From Nocardioides renjunii (GTDB lineage: Bacteria > Actinomycetota > Actinomycetes > Propionibacteriales > Nocardioidaceae), in contig NZ_CP141058.1 in the NCBI RefSeq assembly GCF_034661175.1, positions 3,348,001-3,412,000 of the forward strand: a stretch of DNA of 64,000 bases, in the 5' to 3' direction. Positions 42,866 to 54,216 of the stretch are shown here, one piece after another (within the stretch, counting starts at the first letter, position 1; every line of letters starts with the position of its first letter). The position numbers and the translations under genes were made by a program. Below the pieces are notes generated by a model. That model did no database searches. It saw only the letters and a list, made by a program, of their open reading frames with translations, and was not told the origin of the DNA.

Positions 42866-43663
42866 CAGCGGCGCCGCCGGGCGCAGGGCCGCCGAGACGG
42901 CGGTGATCACCGCCGGGTCGAAGCCCATCCCCAGGTGGGAGGAGCGCACCTCCACCGCGCGGGCGGCGGGGTCGACGCACGCGCGCCAGTCCACGATGCC
43001 GTCGCGGCGGGAGAAGATCGCGGTGAAGTCGACGTCGTCGGCCAGCGGCGCGCGCGCCCGGTCGAAGCTCTGCTGGGCGCAGAGGCCCGCCACGCAGTCC
43101 TCGGCCATCAGGTTGCGCAGGCCCGCGCGCTGGAGCCGGACGAGGAGGTCGACGCTGCGGGCGAGCGAGGCGTGGTGTGCTCCCGGTGCGAGCACCGGGC
43201 TGCCGAGGGTCACGATGCCGGCCACCAGGTCGGGCCGCCGAGCGGCCACCCCTCGCGCCAGCATCCCGCCGAGGCTGTGGCCGACGACCCGCACCCGCGC
43301 CCCGCGCCGCTGGGCGATCTCCTCGAGGCGCTCCTCGAGCTGCGCGGCGGCCGCGATCGTGCAGCCCACATTGGCCCGGATGTCCGCCCGGTAGGTGCGG
43401 AAGCCCTCGCGGCGCAGCGTCCGGCTCATCGCCGACAGCGATGCGTCCCCGGCGAGGAAGCCCGGCACCAGCAGCACCGGCTCGGCGGACCGCACCGGAC
43501 CCGAGCCGCAGGGCGTACGACGTCGCGACCCGCGCGAGCCCATCGCGTGCACGGCGTAGCGGCCGACCTCGGTGACGACCGACCCCTCCCGCAGCACGGC
43601 GGCGACCGAGGGCTGTGCGAAGCCCTCGGGCGTGAGGAACGCCGCCACTGTGCGCCTGGTCAC
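42830..43663 (-). CDS. Alpha/beta hydrolase, lipase/esterase type
   Basis: A 277-aa alpha/beta hydrolase. Nucleophile elbow [13 protein letters not shown] (catalytic Ser), oxyanion loop [14 protein letters not shown], acid Asp probably in [10 protein letters not shown], and catalytic His in [10 protein letters not shown]. It resembles triacylglycerol-lipase-like or PGAP1-like esterases. The start is uncertain: GTG 43663 is used, but GTG 43690 is also in frame. There is no signal peptide. Tail-to-tail overlap of 36 bp with glpX. Confidence 0.8.
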   Translation of the reverse strand: MTRRTVAAFLTPEGFAQPSVAAVLREGSVVTEVGRYAVHAMGSRGSRRRTPCGSGPVRSAEPVLLVPGFLAGDASLSAMSRTLRREGFRTYRADIRANVGCTIAAAAQLEERLEEIAQRRGARVRVVGHSLGGMLARGVAARRPDLVAGIVTLGSPVLAPGAHHASLARSVDLLVRLQRAGLRNLMAEDCVAGLCAQQSFDRARAPLADDVDFTAIFSRRDGIVDWRACVDPAARAVEVRSSHLGMGFDPAVITAVSAALRPAAPLSAVEVDRGQSA

Positions 43664-43752
43664 ACCGTCGAACCTAGCCGAGCGCCCCACCGGGTCGTGG
43701 GACCTGCGCCACGAGGGTGCTGGGGCGAGCCCCGATCGTGTTCACTGGAGCC

Positions 43753-44676
43753 ATGTCCTCCGCACGTCCCCCCCGCAATGGCCCGCCCGTGGCCTCCGAG
43801 GAGCTCTACGCGCCGATCGGCAACGAGGTCGAGCTCTGCTACCAGACCTTCGGTGATCCCGACGACGAGCCGCTGCTCCTCGTGATGGGTCTCAGCGGGC
43901 CGATGACCTGGTGGGACCAGGTCTTCTGCGAGCAGCTGGCCGACGCCGGCTTCCACGTGGTGCGCTACGACAACCGCGACACCGGCCGGTCCTCGCGGAT
44001 CGCGGCACCGGTGCGCCACGACCAGCTGCTGCGCGCCTTCGCCACCGGGCGCGCCCAGACGCCGTACTCGATGTCCGACCTCGCCGTGGACGCGGTGTCC
44101 CTGCTCGACCACCTCGGCATCGAGTCCGCGCACCTCGTCGGGGTGTCGATGGGCGGCATGATCGCGCAGACCGTGGCCATCGAGCACCCCTCGCGCGTGC
44201 GGTCGCTGACGAGCATCAGCTCGACCACCGGACGCCGCACCGTCGGGTGGCAGCACCCCTCCCTGCTCCCCCGGCTGATCGCCCCGCGCAGGCCGGGCCG
44301 GGACGCCTACGTCGAGAGCAGCATCGCGATGTGGGCGGTCATCGGCTCGGTCGGCTACCCGACCGAGGACGAGGCGCTGCGCTCGCGCGCGCTCGAGACG
44401 TTCGACCGCGGCGTCAGCACCAGCGGCGTGCTGCGCCAGATGCTGGCGATCCTCACCCAGCCGGACCGCACCCAGCGGCTGCGCAGCCTCCGGGTGCCCG
44501 CGCTCGTCCTGCACGGTACGGCCGACAAGATGGTGCACGTCAGCGGTGGCCGCGCGACCGCGGCCGCCATCCCCGGCGCCGAGCTCGTGCTGGTGGACGG
44601 CATGGGCCACGACCTGCCCCCGGGCCTTTTCGAGACCTTCGTCGAGGCGATCCGCCGCACGGCCGACCGCGCCTGA
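43753..44676 (+). CDS. Alpha/beta hydrolase, haloperoxidase-like
   Basis: A 307-aa alpha/beta hydrolase. The lid and oxyanion region reads LLLVMGLSGPMTWWDQVFCE, the strand after it VVRYDNRDTGRSSRI, the nucleophile elbow LVGVSMGGMIAQTVA, the acid LVLHGTADKMVH and the His GMGHDLPPG. This combination is typical of actinobacterial hydrolases annotated as haloperoxidase- or aclacinomycin esterase-like. The physiological ester is unknown. ATG 43753 was chosen over an upstream in-frame start. Confidence 0.85.
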   Translation: MSSARPPRNGPPVASEELYAPIGNEVELCYQTFGDPDDEPLLLVMGLSGPMTWWDQVFCEQLADAGFHVVRYDNRDTGRSSRIAAPVRHDQLLRAFATGRAQTPYSMSDLAVDAVSLLDHLGIESAHLVGVSMGGMIAQTVAIEHPSRVRSLTSISSTTGRRTVGWQHPSLLPRLIAPRRPGRDAYVESSIAMWAVIGSVGYPTEDEALRSRALETFDRGVSTSGVLRQMLAILTQPDRTQRLRSLRVPALVLHGTADKMVHVSGGRATAAAIPGAELVLVDGMGHDLPPGLFETFVEAIRRTADRA

Positions 44677-44709
44677 GGACCGCCCGGCCGTGGTACGCGC
44701 GGCGGGACG

Positions 44710-45807
<1,098 letters not shown>

Positions 45808-45879
45808 GTCGGGCCTTTCTGGTGGTGTGTTCGATGGGGTGACCTGCTGTTGCCAAACCCTAGTCGCAGCCGATAGACC

Positions 45880-45895
45880 AGTGACCCGAGTCACA
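45880..45895 (+). promoter_or_regulatory. CRP/GlxR-like site upstream of sugar importer
   Basis: AGTGA-CCCGAG-TCACA matches the CRP/GlxR consensus TGTGA-N6-TCACA at 9 of 10 positions. It lies 15 bp before the binding-protein ATG, overlapping or just after the likely transcription start, in the galK/importer intergenic region. A weak TTGCCA-N16-GATAGA promoter lies just upstream (45850-45877). Confidence 0.55.
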
Positions 45896-45909
45896 AGGAG
45901 GAGTGCGCA

Positions 45910-47250
45910 ATGGCAGCACGATCATCGACCCGACAGCGGGGTCGCCCACGCGGGAAGCGGATCGCCGGCTCGGTGGCCACGCTGGCGCTCGCCAGCAGCC
46001 TGCTGGCCGCCTGCGGCGGCGACGGCGGCAAGCCGACGCTCAACTGGTACGTCAACCCCGACGGCGTCGACACCTTCAAGACCTACGCCGAGGAGTGCAG
46101 CACCGACCAGTACGACATCGCGGTGCAGCAGCTGCCGTCCAGCGCGACCGACCAGCGCACCCAGCTGGCCCGGCGCCTCGCGGCCGAGGACTCCTCCACC
46201 GACCTCATGAACCTCGACCCGGTGTTCGTCGCCGAGTTCGCCAACGCCGGATGGCTGCAGAAGATCCCCGACGAGCTCGCCACCGAGATCACCGACGGCG
46301 GCGACTACCTCCAGGGCGCCGTCGACACGGTCACGTGGGACGACGGCGTCTACGCCATCCCGCTGTGGGCCAACACCCAGGTCCTCTGGTATCGCAAGTC
46401 CCTCGCCGAGGCGGCCGGGCTCGACATGAGCCAGCCCGTCACGTGGGAACAGGTCATCGAGGCCGCCTCGTCGCAGGGCGGCACGGTCGGTGTCCAGGCC
46501 AACCGCTACGAGGCCTACGTCGTGTGGATCAACGCGATGATGCAGGGTGCCGGCGGCGCGATCGTCACCGACACCGAGGCCGGCCGCGACGCCAAGGTCG
46601 AGCTCGACAGCGACGCCGGTCGCGAGGCTGCGTCCATCATCCAGAAGCTCGCCGACAGCGAGGCGGCGCAGGCCGACCTCACCGTCTCCAACGAGGGCAC
46701 CAGCCTCGGTCAGATGTTCCCCGAGGACGGCCCCGGCGAGTTCATGGTCAACTGGACGTTCGTCTACGCCAACTACAAGGGTCTGATCGGTGCCCCCGGC
46801 GGCCCCGCCGACGAGCAGGAGTTCGAGGACCTCGGCTGGGCGCGCTACCCCGCCACCGTCGAGGGCGAGGCGTCCAAGCCGCCGATCGGTGGGATCGACA
46901 TCGGGCTGGGCGCCTACTCCGAGCACCCCGAGTGGGCGCTGGAGGCCGGCCAGTGCATCACCTCCACCGACGCGCAGGTCGACCTGGCCGTCAACGACGG
47001 CCTGATGCCGTCGACCAACTCGGCCTACGACGAGGTCGCGGCGAGCGGCGAGTTCCCCGAGGACCTCCTCGACCTCTACCGCACCAGCGTCGACGAGGGC
47101 GGGCCGCGGCCCAAGAGCCCGTTCTACAGCCAGATCTCCAGCGCCGTGCAGTCGGTCTGGCACTCCCCGACGTCGGTGACGCCGGACTCGACCCCGCAGG
47201 AGTCGGCCGACTTCCTGACCGAGGTCCTCGCCGGAAGGAGCCTGCTGTGA
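45910..47250 (+). CDS. Sugar ABC transporter substrate-binding lipoprotein (LpqY-like)
   Basis: A 446-aa extracellular solute-binding protein, family 1. The lipobox SSLLAAC anchors it at about Cys34. LNWYVNPDGVDTFKTYAEEC follows, the LpqY-like opening. Typical sugar-site segments include TVTWDDGVYAIPLWANTQVL with WYRK, and GEFMVNWTFVYANYK. The ribosome site AAGGAGGA is strong. It is the first gene of a four-gene operon with two permeases and an ATPase. LpqY binds trehalose in mycobacteria, but the divergent galK suggests galactosides here. Confidence 0.88.
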   Translation: MAARSSTRQRGRPRGKRIAGSVATLALASSLLAACGGDGGKPTLNWYVNPDGVDTFKTYAEECSTDQYDIAVQQLPSSATDQRTQLARRLAAEDSSTDLMNLDPVFVAEFANAGWLQKIPDELATEITDGGDYLQGAVDTVTWDDGVYAIPLWANTQVLWYRKSLAEAAGLDMSQPVTWEQVIEAASSQGGTVGVQANRYEAYVVWINAMMQGAGGAIVTDTEAGRDAKVELDSDAGREAASIIQKLADSEAAQADLTVSNEGTSLGQMFPEDGPGEFMVNWTFVYANYKGLIGAPGGPADEQEFEDLGWARYPATVEGEASKPPIGGIDIGLGAYSEHPEWALEAGQCITSTDAQVDLAVNDGLMPSTNSAYDEVAASGEFPEDLLDLYRTSVDEGGPRPKSPFYSQISSAVQSVWHSPTSVTPDSTPQESADFLTEVLAGRSLL

Positions 47251-48197
47251 CGCACACGACCGTGGCGCCCGACGACAAGCGAGACGTGCGTCGCGCCAAC
47301 AAGGTCGCCGCGAGCGACCGTTCGAAGGCCGAGAACCGCCTCGGCATGAGGCTGGTCGCCCCGGCGATCTTCCTCATGCTGCTGGTGACGGCGTTCCCCA
47401 TGCTGCGGGCGCTCTACCTGAGCGTCTTCAACTACAGCCTGACCGCCCCGGACGACCGGGAGTTCGTCGGGCTCTCCAACTACTGGACCGCGCTGACCGA
47501 CTCGCTGTTTTGGGAGACCACCCTCAACACCGTCTTCATCATGGTGGTGACCGTGGCGGTGGAGCTCGTCATCGGCTTCGCCTTCGCGATGGTGATGCAC
47601 CGGGTGATCTTCGCCCGCGGCATCATCCGGACCTCGATCCTCATCCCCTACGGCATCATCACCGTGGTGTCGGGCTTCGCCTGGCAGTTCGCCTTCAGCA
47701 ACAACAACGGCTTCGTCAACGAGTGGCTGCCCTTCGTCGAGGACGGGTTCAACTGGTTCGGCCAGTACGGCTCCGCGATGGCGGCGATCATGGTCTCCGA
47801 GATCTGGAAGACCACGCCGTTCATGTCGCTGCTGCTGCTGGCGGGCCTCGCGCAGGTGTCCGAGGACATGCTCGAGGCGGCGAAGGTCGACGGCGCGACG
47901 TGGTGGCAGCGGCTGTGGAAGGTGATCCTGCCCAACATGCGCTCGGCGATCATGGTGGCGGTGCTCTTCCGCGCGCTCGACGCCTACCGCATCTTCGACA
48001 ACATCTACGTGATGACCGCCGGCGCCCAGGGCACCGAGTCCATCTCGTTCCTCACCTACCGGCAGGTCATCGAGCAGTTCCAGCTCGGCATCGGGTCAGC
48101 GCTGTCCGTGCTGCTGTTCCTCTCGGTGCTGCTCATCGCGTTCCTGATCGTCAAGATCTTCCGCGTCGACCTGGCCGCAGCGCGGCAGGAGGGCTGA
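47247..48197 (+). CDS. Sugar ABC transporter permease (SugA/MalF-like)
   Basis: A 316-aa permease with six helices after a ~35-residue cytoplasmic N-terminus (RRANKVAASDRSKAENRLGM). The EAA loop, EAAKVDGATWWQRLWKVILP, contacts the ATPase. The GTG start overlaps the binding-protein stop (GTGA). It pairs with the next permease to form the membrane channel. Confidence 0.92.
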   Translation: MTHTTVAPDDKRDVRRANKVAASDRSKAENRLGMRLVAPAIFLMLLVTAFPMLRALYLSVFNYSLTAPDDREFVGLSNYWTALTDSLFWETTLNTVFIMVVTVAVELVIGFAFAMVMHRVIFARGIIRTSILIPYGIITVVSGFAWQFAFSNNNGFVNEWLPFVEDGFNWFGQYGSAMAAIMVSEIWKTTPFMSLLLLAGLAQVSEDMLEAAKVDGATWWQRLWKVILPNMRSAIMVAVLFRALDAYRIFDNIYVMTAGAQGTESISFLTYRQVIEQFQLGIGSALSVLLFLSVLLIAFLIVKIFRVDLAAARQEG

Positions 48198-48200
48198 GGC

Positions 48201-49040
48201 ATGTCCACCAAGAACAAGATCGGCATCGTCATCGGGGCCGCACTCATCCTCGTGTGGTGCCTGCTCCCGGTCGCCTGGATCATCTCGCTCTCCTTCAAGA
48301 GCCAGGAGGCCATCACCAACGGAAGCCCGGGCTTCTTCCCCTCCGAGGGAGGCGGGGCGGGCTGGCAGAACTACCGCGACGTGCTGGCCGACGACCAGTT
48401 CCTGCGCTCGATCCTCAACTCGATCGGCATCTCGCTCATCGCGACGTTCCTCTCGGTCGTCATCGCCACGCTCGCGGCGTACGCCATCGCCCGCCTCGAG
48501 TTCACCGGCAAGAAGCTCGTGCTGACCCTGGCCCTGGTGATCGCGATGTTCCCGGTGGTGTCGCTCGTCGGACCGCTGTTCGACATGTGGCGCACGCTCG
48601 GCATCTACGACACGTGGCCGGGCCTGATCATCCCCTACATGTCCTTCACGCTCCCCCTCGCGATCTGGACGCTGTCGGCCTTCTTCCGCGAGATCCCCTG
48701 GGAGATGGAGCAGGCCGCGCAGGTGGACGGCGCCACGTCGTGGCAGGCGTTCCGCAAGGTGATCGTGCCGCTGGCGGCGCCGGGTGTCTTCACCGCGGCG
48801 ATCCTGACCTTCTTCTTCGCGTGGAACGACTTCGTCTTCGGCATCTCGCTCACCTCGACGGAGCAGGCCCGGCCGATCCCGGCCGCGCTGTCGTTCTTCG
48901 TGGGGTCCGACCCGTTCAACCGGCCGGCGTCACTGCTGGCCGCAGGGGCCGTCGTCTCGACGATCCCGATCATCGTCATCGTCCTGCTGTTCCAGCGCAA
49001 GATCGTCGCCGGCCTCACCTCCGGCGCAGTGAAGGGGTGA
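48201..49040 (+). CDS. Sugar ABC transporter permease (SugB/MalG-like)
   Basis: A 279-aa permease with six helices. EAA loop EQAAQVDGATSWQAFRKVIV, then PLAAPGVFTAAILTFFFAWN. The length and the C-terminal VLLFQRKIVAGLTSGAVKG match the SugB/MalG group. It starts 3 nt after the first permease stop and is followed 7 nt later by the ATPase gene. Confidence 0.92.
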   Translation: MSTKNKIGIVIGAALILVWCLLPVAWIISLSFKSQEAITNGSPGFFPSEGGGAGWQNYRDVLADDQFLRSILNSIGISLIATFLSVVIATLAAYAIARLEFTGKKLVLTLALVIAMFPVVSLVGPLFDMWRTLGIYDTWPGLIIPYMSFTLPLAIWTLSAFFREIPWEMEQAAQVDGATSWQAFRKVIVPLAAPGVFTAAILTFFFAWNDFVFGISLTSTEQARPIPAALSFFVGSDPFNRPASLLAAGAVVSTIPIIVIVLLFQRKIVAGLTSGAVKG

Positions 49041-49047
49041 AGCTGTC

Positions 49048-50313
49048 ATGGCCGCCATCGAGATGAAGAACATCGTCAAGAAGTACGGCGACGGGTTCCC
49101 GGCCGTCAACGACATCAGCATCGACGTCGCGGACGGGGAGTTCCTGATCCTCGTGGGACCGTCGGGATGCGGGAAGTCGACGCTGCTGCGGATGATCGTC
49201 GGGCTGGAGGACATCACCGACGGCGACATGATGATCGGCGGCAAGCGGGTCAACGACCTCGCCCCGCGCGACCGCAACCTCGCCATGGTGTTCCAGAACT
49301 ACGCGCTCTACCCCCACCTCACCGTCTACGAGAACATCGCGTTCCCGCTGCGCCTGGCCGGCGCCTCGGACTCCGAGGTCGACCAGAAGGTGCGCGAGGC
49401 GTCCAAGACGCTGGAGCTCGACGAGCACCTCGAGCGCAAGCCCGGCAACCTCTCGGGCGGGCAGCGCCAGCGCGTCGCCATGGGTCGCGCCATCGTCCGT
49501 GAGGCCGAGGCGTTCCTCTTCGACGAGCCGCTGTCCAACCTCGACGCCAAGCTCCGCGGGCAGATGCGCACCGAGATCTCGCGCCTGCAGAAGCGGCTCG
49601 GCATCACCACGGTCTACGTCACCCACGACCAGACCGAGGCGATGACGCTGGGCGACCGGGTCGCTGTGCTCAAGCGCGGCATCCTCCAGCAGCTCGCCAC
49701 GCCGCGCGAGCTCTACGAGAACCCCGCCAACCTCTTCGTCGCCGGCTTCATCGGCTCCCCGCCGATGAACTTCCTGCCCGCCAAGGTCAACGGCGACATG
49801 GTCGAGCTGCCGTTCGGCACGGTCAGGATGCCGGCCGACAAGGCGCAGAAGGCCCAGGGCAAGGACCTGCTCATCGCGGGCATCCGGCCCGAGCACTTCG
49901 AGGACGCCAGCGTCGTCGACCCCGACAAGGTCACCGACGAGGCGACGTTCCGGGCCAAGGTCGACGTCGTGGAGTGGCTCGGCAACGAGGCCTACGCCTA
50001 CGTCCCCTTCGAGGCGCCGCCGGAGGTGCAGAAGCAGCTCCAGCAGCTCGAGCGCGACCTCGACGGGGAGTCCCTGCGCACCCAGCTGGTGGTGTCCCTC
50101 GACGGCGCCAGCCGGATCAGCGAGGGCGACGAGGCCACCATCTGGGTCGACGCCCGCAAGATCCACCTGTTCGACCCGTCGACGGGCGACAACCTCACCA
50201 TGGACTCGTCACGCGCCGGCACGGTGCCGGGCGGCAACACCATGGCGATGGCCGAGCAGGTCGGCGAGCAGCAGGACAGCGTCCAGCCCGGCTCGGACCA
50301 GGCGACGACCTGA
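49048..50313 (+). CDS. Sugar ABC transporter ATP-binding protein (SugC/MsmX/UgpC-like)
   Basis: A 421-aa ATPase. Walker A GPSGCGKSTLLRMIVG, signature LSGGQRQRVAMGRAIV, Walker B AFLFDEPLSNLDAK, H-loop YVTHDQTEAMTLG. The C-terminal ~180 residues hold a MalK-type OB/TOBE domain (IAGIRPEHFED; KVDVVEWLGNEAYAYVPFE). It has an extended tail of ~40 residues, Ser/Gly/Gln-rich, beyond the usual length. Last gene of the importer operon. Confidence 0.92.
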   Translation: MAAIEMKNIVKKYGDGFPAVNDISIDVADGEFLILVGPSGCGKSTLLRMIVGLEDITDGDMMIGGKRVNDLAPRDRNLAMVFQNYALYPHLTVYENIAFPLRLAGASDSEVDQKVREASKTLELDEHLERKPGNLSGGQRQRVAMGRAIVREAEAFLFDEPLSNLDAKLRGQMRTEISRLQKRLGITTVYVTHDQTEAMTLGDRVAVLKRGILQQLATPRELYENPANLFVAGFIGSPPMNFLPAKVNGDMVELPFGTVRMPADKAQKAQGKDLLIAGIRPEHFEDASVVDPDKVTDEATFRAKVDVVEWLGNEAYAYVPFEAPPEVQKQLQQLERDLDGESLRTQLVVSLDGASRISEGDEATIWVDARKIHLFDPSTGDNLTMDSSRAGTVPGGNTMAMAEQVGEQQDSVQPGSDQATT

Positions 50314-50375
50314 CCCGCGGGCCGTCACGACCCTGACGGCCCCCCTGATGTCCGGCCCCGCAGGTCGGCGTGGAA

Positions 50376-50409
50376 CGAGGCCCCGGGAGCAGCTGCTCCC
50401 GGGGCCTCG
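50376..50409. terminator. Bidirectional hairpin terminator
   Basis: A perfect 34-bp palindrome (half-site CGAGGCCCCGGGAGCAG) lies between two convergent ABC ATPase genes, about 60 bp past the importer operon and 40 bp past the other gene's stop. Confidence 0.8.
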
Positions 50410-50449
50410 CCTCGTGCGTGGGGTCCTCGTGCGGGACCTCGACCGGCCG

Positions 50450-51535
<1,086 letters not shown>

Positions 51536-51582
51536 TGTTTTGCTCCTTCACCGGCAGGTACGTGCCGGACGATCCGTCGTGA

Positions 51583-51598
51583 AGTGACTGCGGTCACA
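51583..51598 (-). promoter_or_regulatory. CRP/GlxR-like site upstream of stand-alone ATPase
   Basis: Reading the minus strand, TGTGA-CCGCAG-TCACT matches TGTGA-N6-TCACA at 9 of 10 positions, centred about 55 bp upstream of the ATG. The same type of box precedes the facing importer operon. Confidence 0.6.
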
Positions 51599-51692
51599 GT
51601 AGCGGAGTCGCGGCTGGATGGCTCCCCCCGGAGCGCGCGGCCGGTGTGCGGTAGGTGTGCGGCCGGGGTGCGGCGGCGTACGGCTGGTGGGG

Positions 51693-52340
51693 TCAGTAGG
51701 TGCCGAGGTACTTGCGCGGCGTCCCCGGCGCGGGGAGCCGCTGCACGGTGACCGAGCCCATCAGGGCCATGCCGCGCACCCGCACCAGCGGGGAGTCGGC
51801 GCCCAGCTCGGCGGGCACCTTGTCCTTGGCCTGGCTGTACTCGCCCATGATCGGCGTCCCGTCGACCACCGCGTGCATGTGCGCCGGGATGATGATCTTC
51901 ACCTCGCCCATGACGGCGCTGGCGTTGATGATCGTCTCGGCCCCCGACAGCTGGGCCTGCCGCAGGTCGATCACGACCGAGCCCATCATCGCGAAGGCGC
52001 TGTGGTGCTCGGGCACCGCCCAGACGCCCTGGCGCTTGGTCTCGCTCATGATGGCGAGCGACGAGTTGTGACCGACCGCGGGGAGTCCGGGAGGCGTACG
52101 ACGCACCGGCGCGGTGGCCGGCGGCGTCACGGGCCCGGCGGCCTGCAGGTCGAGCGTGATCGGGACGAGCTCACCGTAGGTCTTGGCCTGCCAGGTCAGC
52201 TCGAGGCGCTCCTCGAGCTCGTCGAGGTCGATGCGCCCCTCCCCCGCGGCGTCACGCAGCACGTCGGCGACGCGCTGCCGGTCGGCGTCGGAGATGCGCA
52301 TCTGCGACGGGTCGTGCGGGCGGTTCTCGATCTCCCCCAT
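51693..52340 (-). CDS. DUF1707 protein with LiaF-like C-terminal domain
   Basis: A 215-aa protein. Residues ~13-60 are DUF1707 (MRISDADRQRVADVLRDAAG, then RIDLDELEERLELTWQAKTY). A Pro-rich linker follows, then a beta-rich LiaF C-terminal-like domain (AFAMMGSVVIDLRQAQLSG; INASAVMGEVKIIIPAHMHA; VRGMALMGSVTVQRL). There is no membrane helix. Such proteins are linked to cell-envelope stress sensing in actinobacteria, with no precise role known. Confidence 0.8.
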   Translation of the reverse strand: MGEIENRPHDPSQMRISDADRQRVADVLRDAAGEGRIDLDELEERLELTWQAKTYGELVPITLDLQAAGPVTPPATAPVRRTPPGLPAVGHNSSLAIMSETKRQGVWAVPEHHSAFAMMGSVVIDLRQAQLSGAETIINASAVMGEVKIIIPAHMHAVVDGTPIMGEYSQAKDKVPAELGADSPLVRVRGMALMGSVTVQRLPAPGTPRKYLGTY

Positions 52341-52384
52341 GGGGCCAGCCTAGCGATCTCGCGCGACCTGACCCGTGACAGTCG

Positions 52385-54139
52385 TCAGCCGGTGCCGCGG
52401 CCGGCGGGCCGGGCACGACGCGGAGGAGGCGCCGGACGGGACGGCGCGGGACGGACGGGCGCAGCGACGTGCTGCCAGTCCTTGGACGACACCCAGTAGC
52501 CGCCCCAGCCCCACCCGAGCCGTGCGAACGCCTCGACGGGCAGGTCCTCGACCCGGATCACGCCCGGGGGGACGGGGGCCGAGCTGCCGCGGTCGATGGC
52601 GGCGTAACGGCGGCCGGCCGGCGGCGCGATCGAGCCCGGCCGGACGTAGGGGTTCTGCACGGGGTTGAGGTCGATGGCCGCGCCGTAGGCGTGGTCGGAC
52701 CAGCTCTGCTGCCCAGCGACCCGGCGGCAGTTGAAGCCGGAGGAGTTGTTGGCCGCCATGGAGCGGTCGTCGTCCCCGCCGTAGTCGTCGACCAGGCGCA
52801 TCCGGGCGATCGGCCACCCCGCGTCGTAGAGGTCGCGGAAGACGCCCGTGACCCCTCGGGCGAACCGGCGGTGGACCACCATCTCGCCGGTGCGGGCGCG
52901 GCCGTCGAAGTCGCGGTGGGTCATCCTGAGGTAGCGCAGGTCGCGCAGCGGCACGGGGCAGCCGGGGCCGTGGCTGGTCCGCATCCGCCGGCGGAGGTCG
53001 GCGTCGATGCGCTGGATCGTGGAGGAGTACGCCGGGTCCTCGGCCTGCGCCTCGCCGCGGGTGGCCGCCAGGCCGGTGCACCTGCGTCGGTCCTGCCAAA
53101 CCGCCACCGCCGCCGACCGGGCGGTCCCGGTGAGCGGGCGCGGCTTGCCGCCCGGGGCGATGCGGGCCGGCGCCCACGCGTCGCCCACCACGCCGTCGCG
53201 GTCCACCGTGAGGGTGAGCACGCCGGTGCCGGGCTGGCGGTCGTGGTACCAGAGGAAGTTGCCGAGGCCGTAGCCGACGTAGGTGTCGCCGGACCAGCCC
53301 GAGCCGCCCACGACGTGGGAGTGGCTGCCCACCACCACGTCGGCGCCCGCCTCCGCGAGGTTGCGGGCGAGCAGCCGCTGGCGCTGGCTCGGGCACGCCT
53401 GCTGCTCGAGGCCCCAGTGGAGGTAGACCACCACGACGTCGCCCGCGTCGGCGGCGGTCTCGACGGCGGCCAGCAGCGCGTCCGGCCGGGTCTCGCGGGC
53501 GGCGGCGAGACCGGGGGTGTCGGCGCCGGCCGCCCAGACCCGGCTCCGGCCCTCGCGGAACACCGCGTCGGCGGCCAGGAAGGCGACGTCGACGCCGTCC
53601 ACGCTGACCCGGTGGGGCGTGAAGGCGTCGTCGAGGTCGCGCCCGGCGCCCACCATGGCGACACCCTTCGCGCGACCGGCGACCAGGGTGTCGGCGAGGC
53701 CGGCCTGGCCGTAGTCGCCCGCGTGGTTGTTGGCGACGCTCACCACGTCGACACCCGCGTCAGCGAGCACGTCGAGGGCCTGCGGCGACGTGCGGAAGTG
53801 GTAGCGGTTGCCCGGCGCCTCCAGCTCCTTGGGGTCGCGCGTCGGGTGGTCGGTGACCGGCGTCTCGAGGTTCACCATCGCCACGTCGGCGCGCTTGAAC
53901 GCACGCGAGACCGGCCCCAGCGCACCCTGCCGAGGCAGGAGCCGCTGCAGCTGCGCCTCGAAGTGCACGTCCCCCGCGAAGGCCAGCGTGATCCGTGGCG
54001 AGGCCGGGGTCGCGACGGCGTCGTCCGCGAGCTCCTGGGGCGGGACCGGACCGGTCCGCGAGTCACCCGGCGGGCTCGACGAGCACGCCACCAGCGCGAG
54101 GGCTGCGACTGCCGCACCGCCCCACGCCCGTACGTCCAT
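52385..54139 (-). CDS. CapA-type metallophosphatase fused to M15 (VanY-like) peptidase, lipoprotein
   Basis: A 584-aa two-domain protein. Lipobox LALVACS (Cys19). Residues ~50-340 form a CapA/PGA_cap domain (ITLAFAGDVHFEAQL; NLETPVTDHP; VSVANNHAGDYG; YLHWGLEQQACPS; VVGSHSHVVGG), a calcineurin-like fold used in poly-gamma-glutamate capsule handling. Residues ~400-560 form an M15-type peptidase domain (NNSSGFNCR; SDHAYGAAIDLNPVQNPYV; KDWQHVA) with the zinc His/Asp ligands. A Pro/Arg tail follows. The fusion suggests one exported protein acting on both a capsule-like polymer and peptidoglycan peptides. Confidence 0.85.
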   Translation of the reverse strand: MDVRAWGGAAVAALALVACSSSPPGDSRTGPVPPQELADDAVATPASPRITLAFAGDVHFEAQLQRLLPRQGALGPVSRAFKRADVAMVNLETPVTDHPTRDPKELEAPGNRYHFRTSPQALDVLADAGVDVVSVANNHAGDYGQAGLADTLVAGRAKGVAMVGAGRDLDDAFTPHRVSVDGVDVAFLAADAVFREGRSRVWAAGADTPGLAAARETRPDALLAAVETAADAGDVVVVYLHWGLEQQACPSQRQRLLARNLAEAGADVVVGSHSHVVGGSGWSGDTYVGYGLGNFLWYHDRQPGTGVLTLTVDRDGVVGDAWAPARIAPGGKPRPLTGTARSAAVAVWQDRRRCTGLAATRGEAQAEDPAYSSTIQRIDADLRRRMRTSHGPGCPVPLRDLRYLRMTHRDFDGRARTGEMVVHRRFARGVTGVFRDLYDAGWPIARMRLVDDYGGDDDRSMAANNSSGFNCRRVAGQQSWSDHAYGAAIDLNPVQNPYVRPGSIAPPAGRRYAAIDRGSSAPVPPGVIRVEDLPVEAFARLGWGWGGYWVSSKDWQHVAAPVRPAPSRPAPPPRRARPAGRGTG

Positions 54140-54216
54140 GCAGCGATTGTGCCTCGCACCACCCCACCGGGGGTCCGGCGTGCGTCAAAGGTCCGTCAAA
54201 GGTGGGTCGACGTGCG

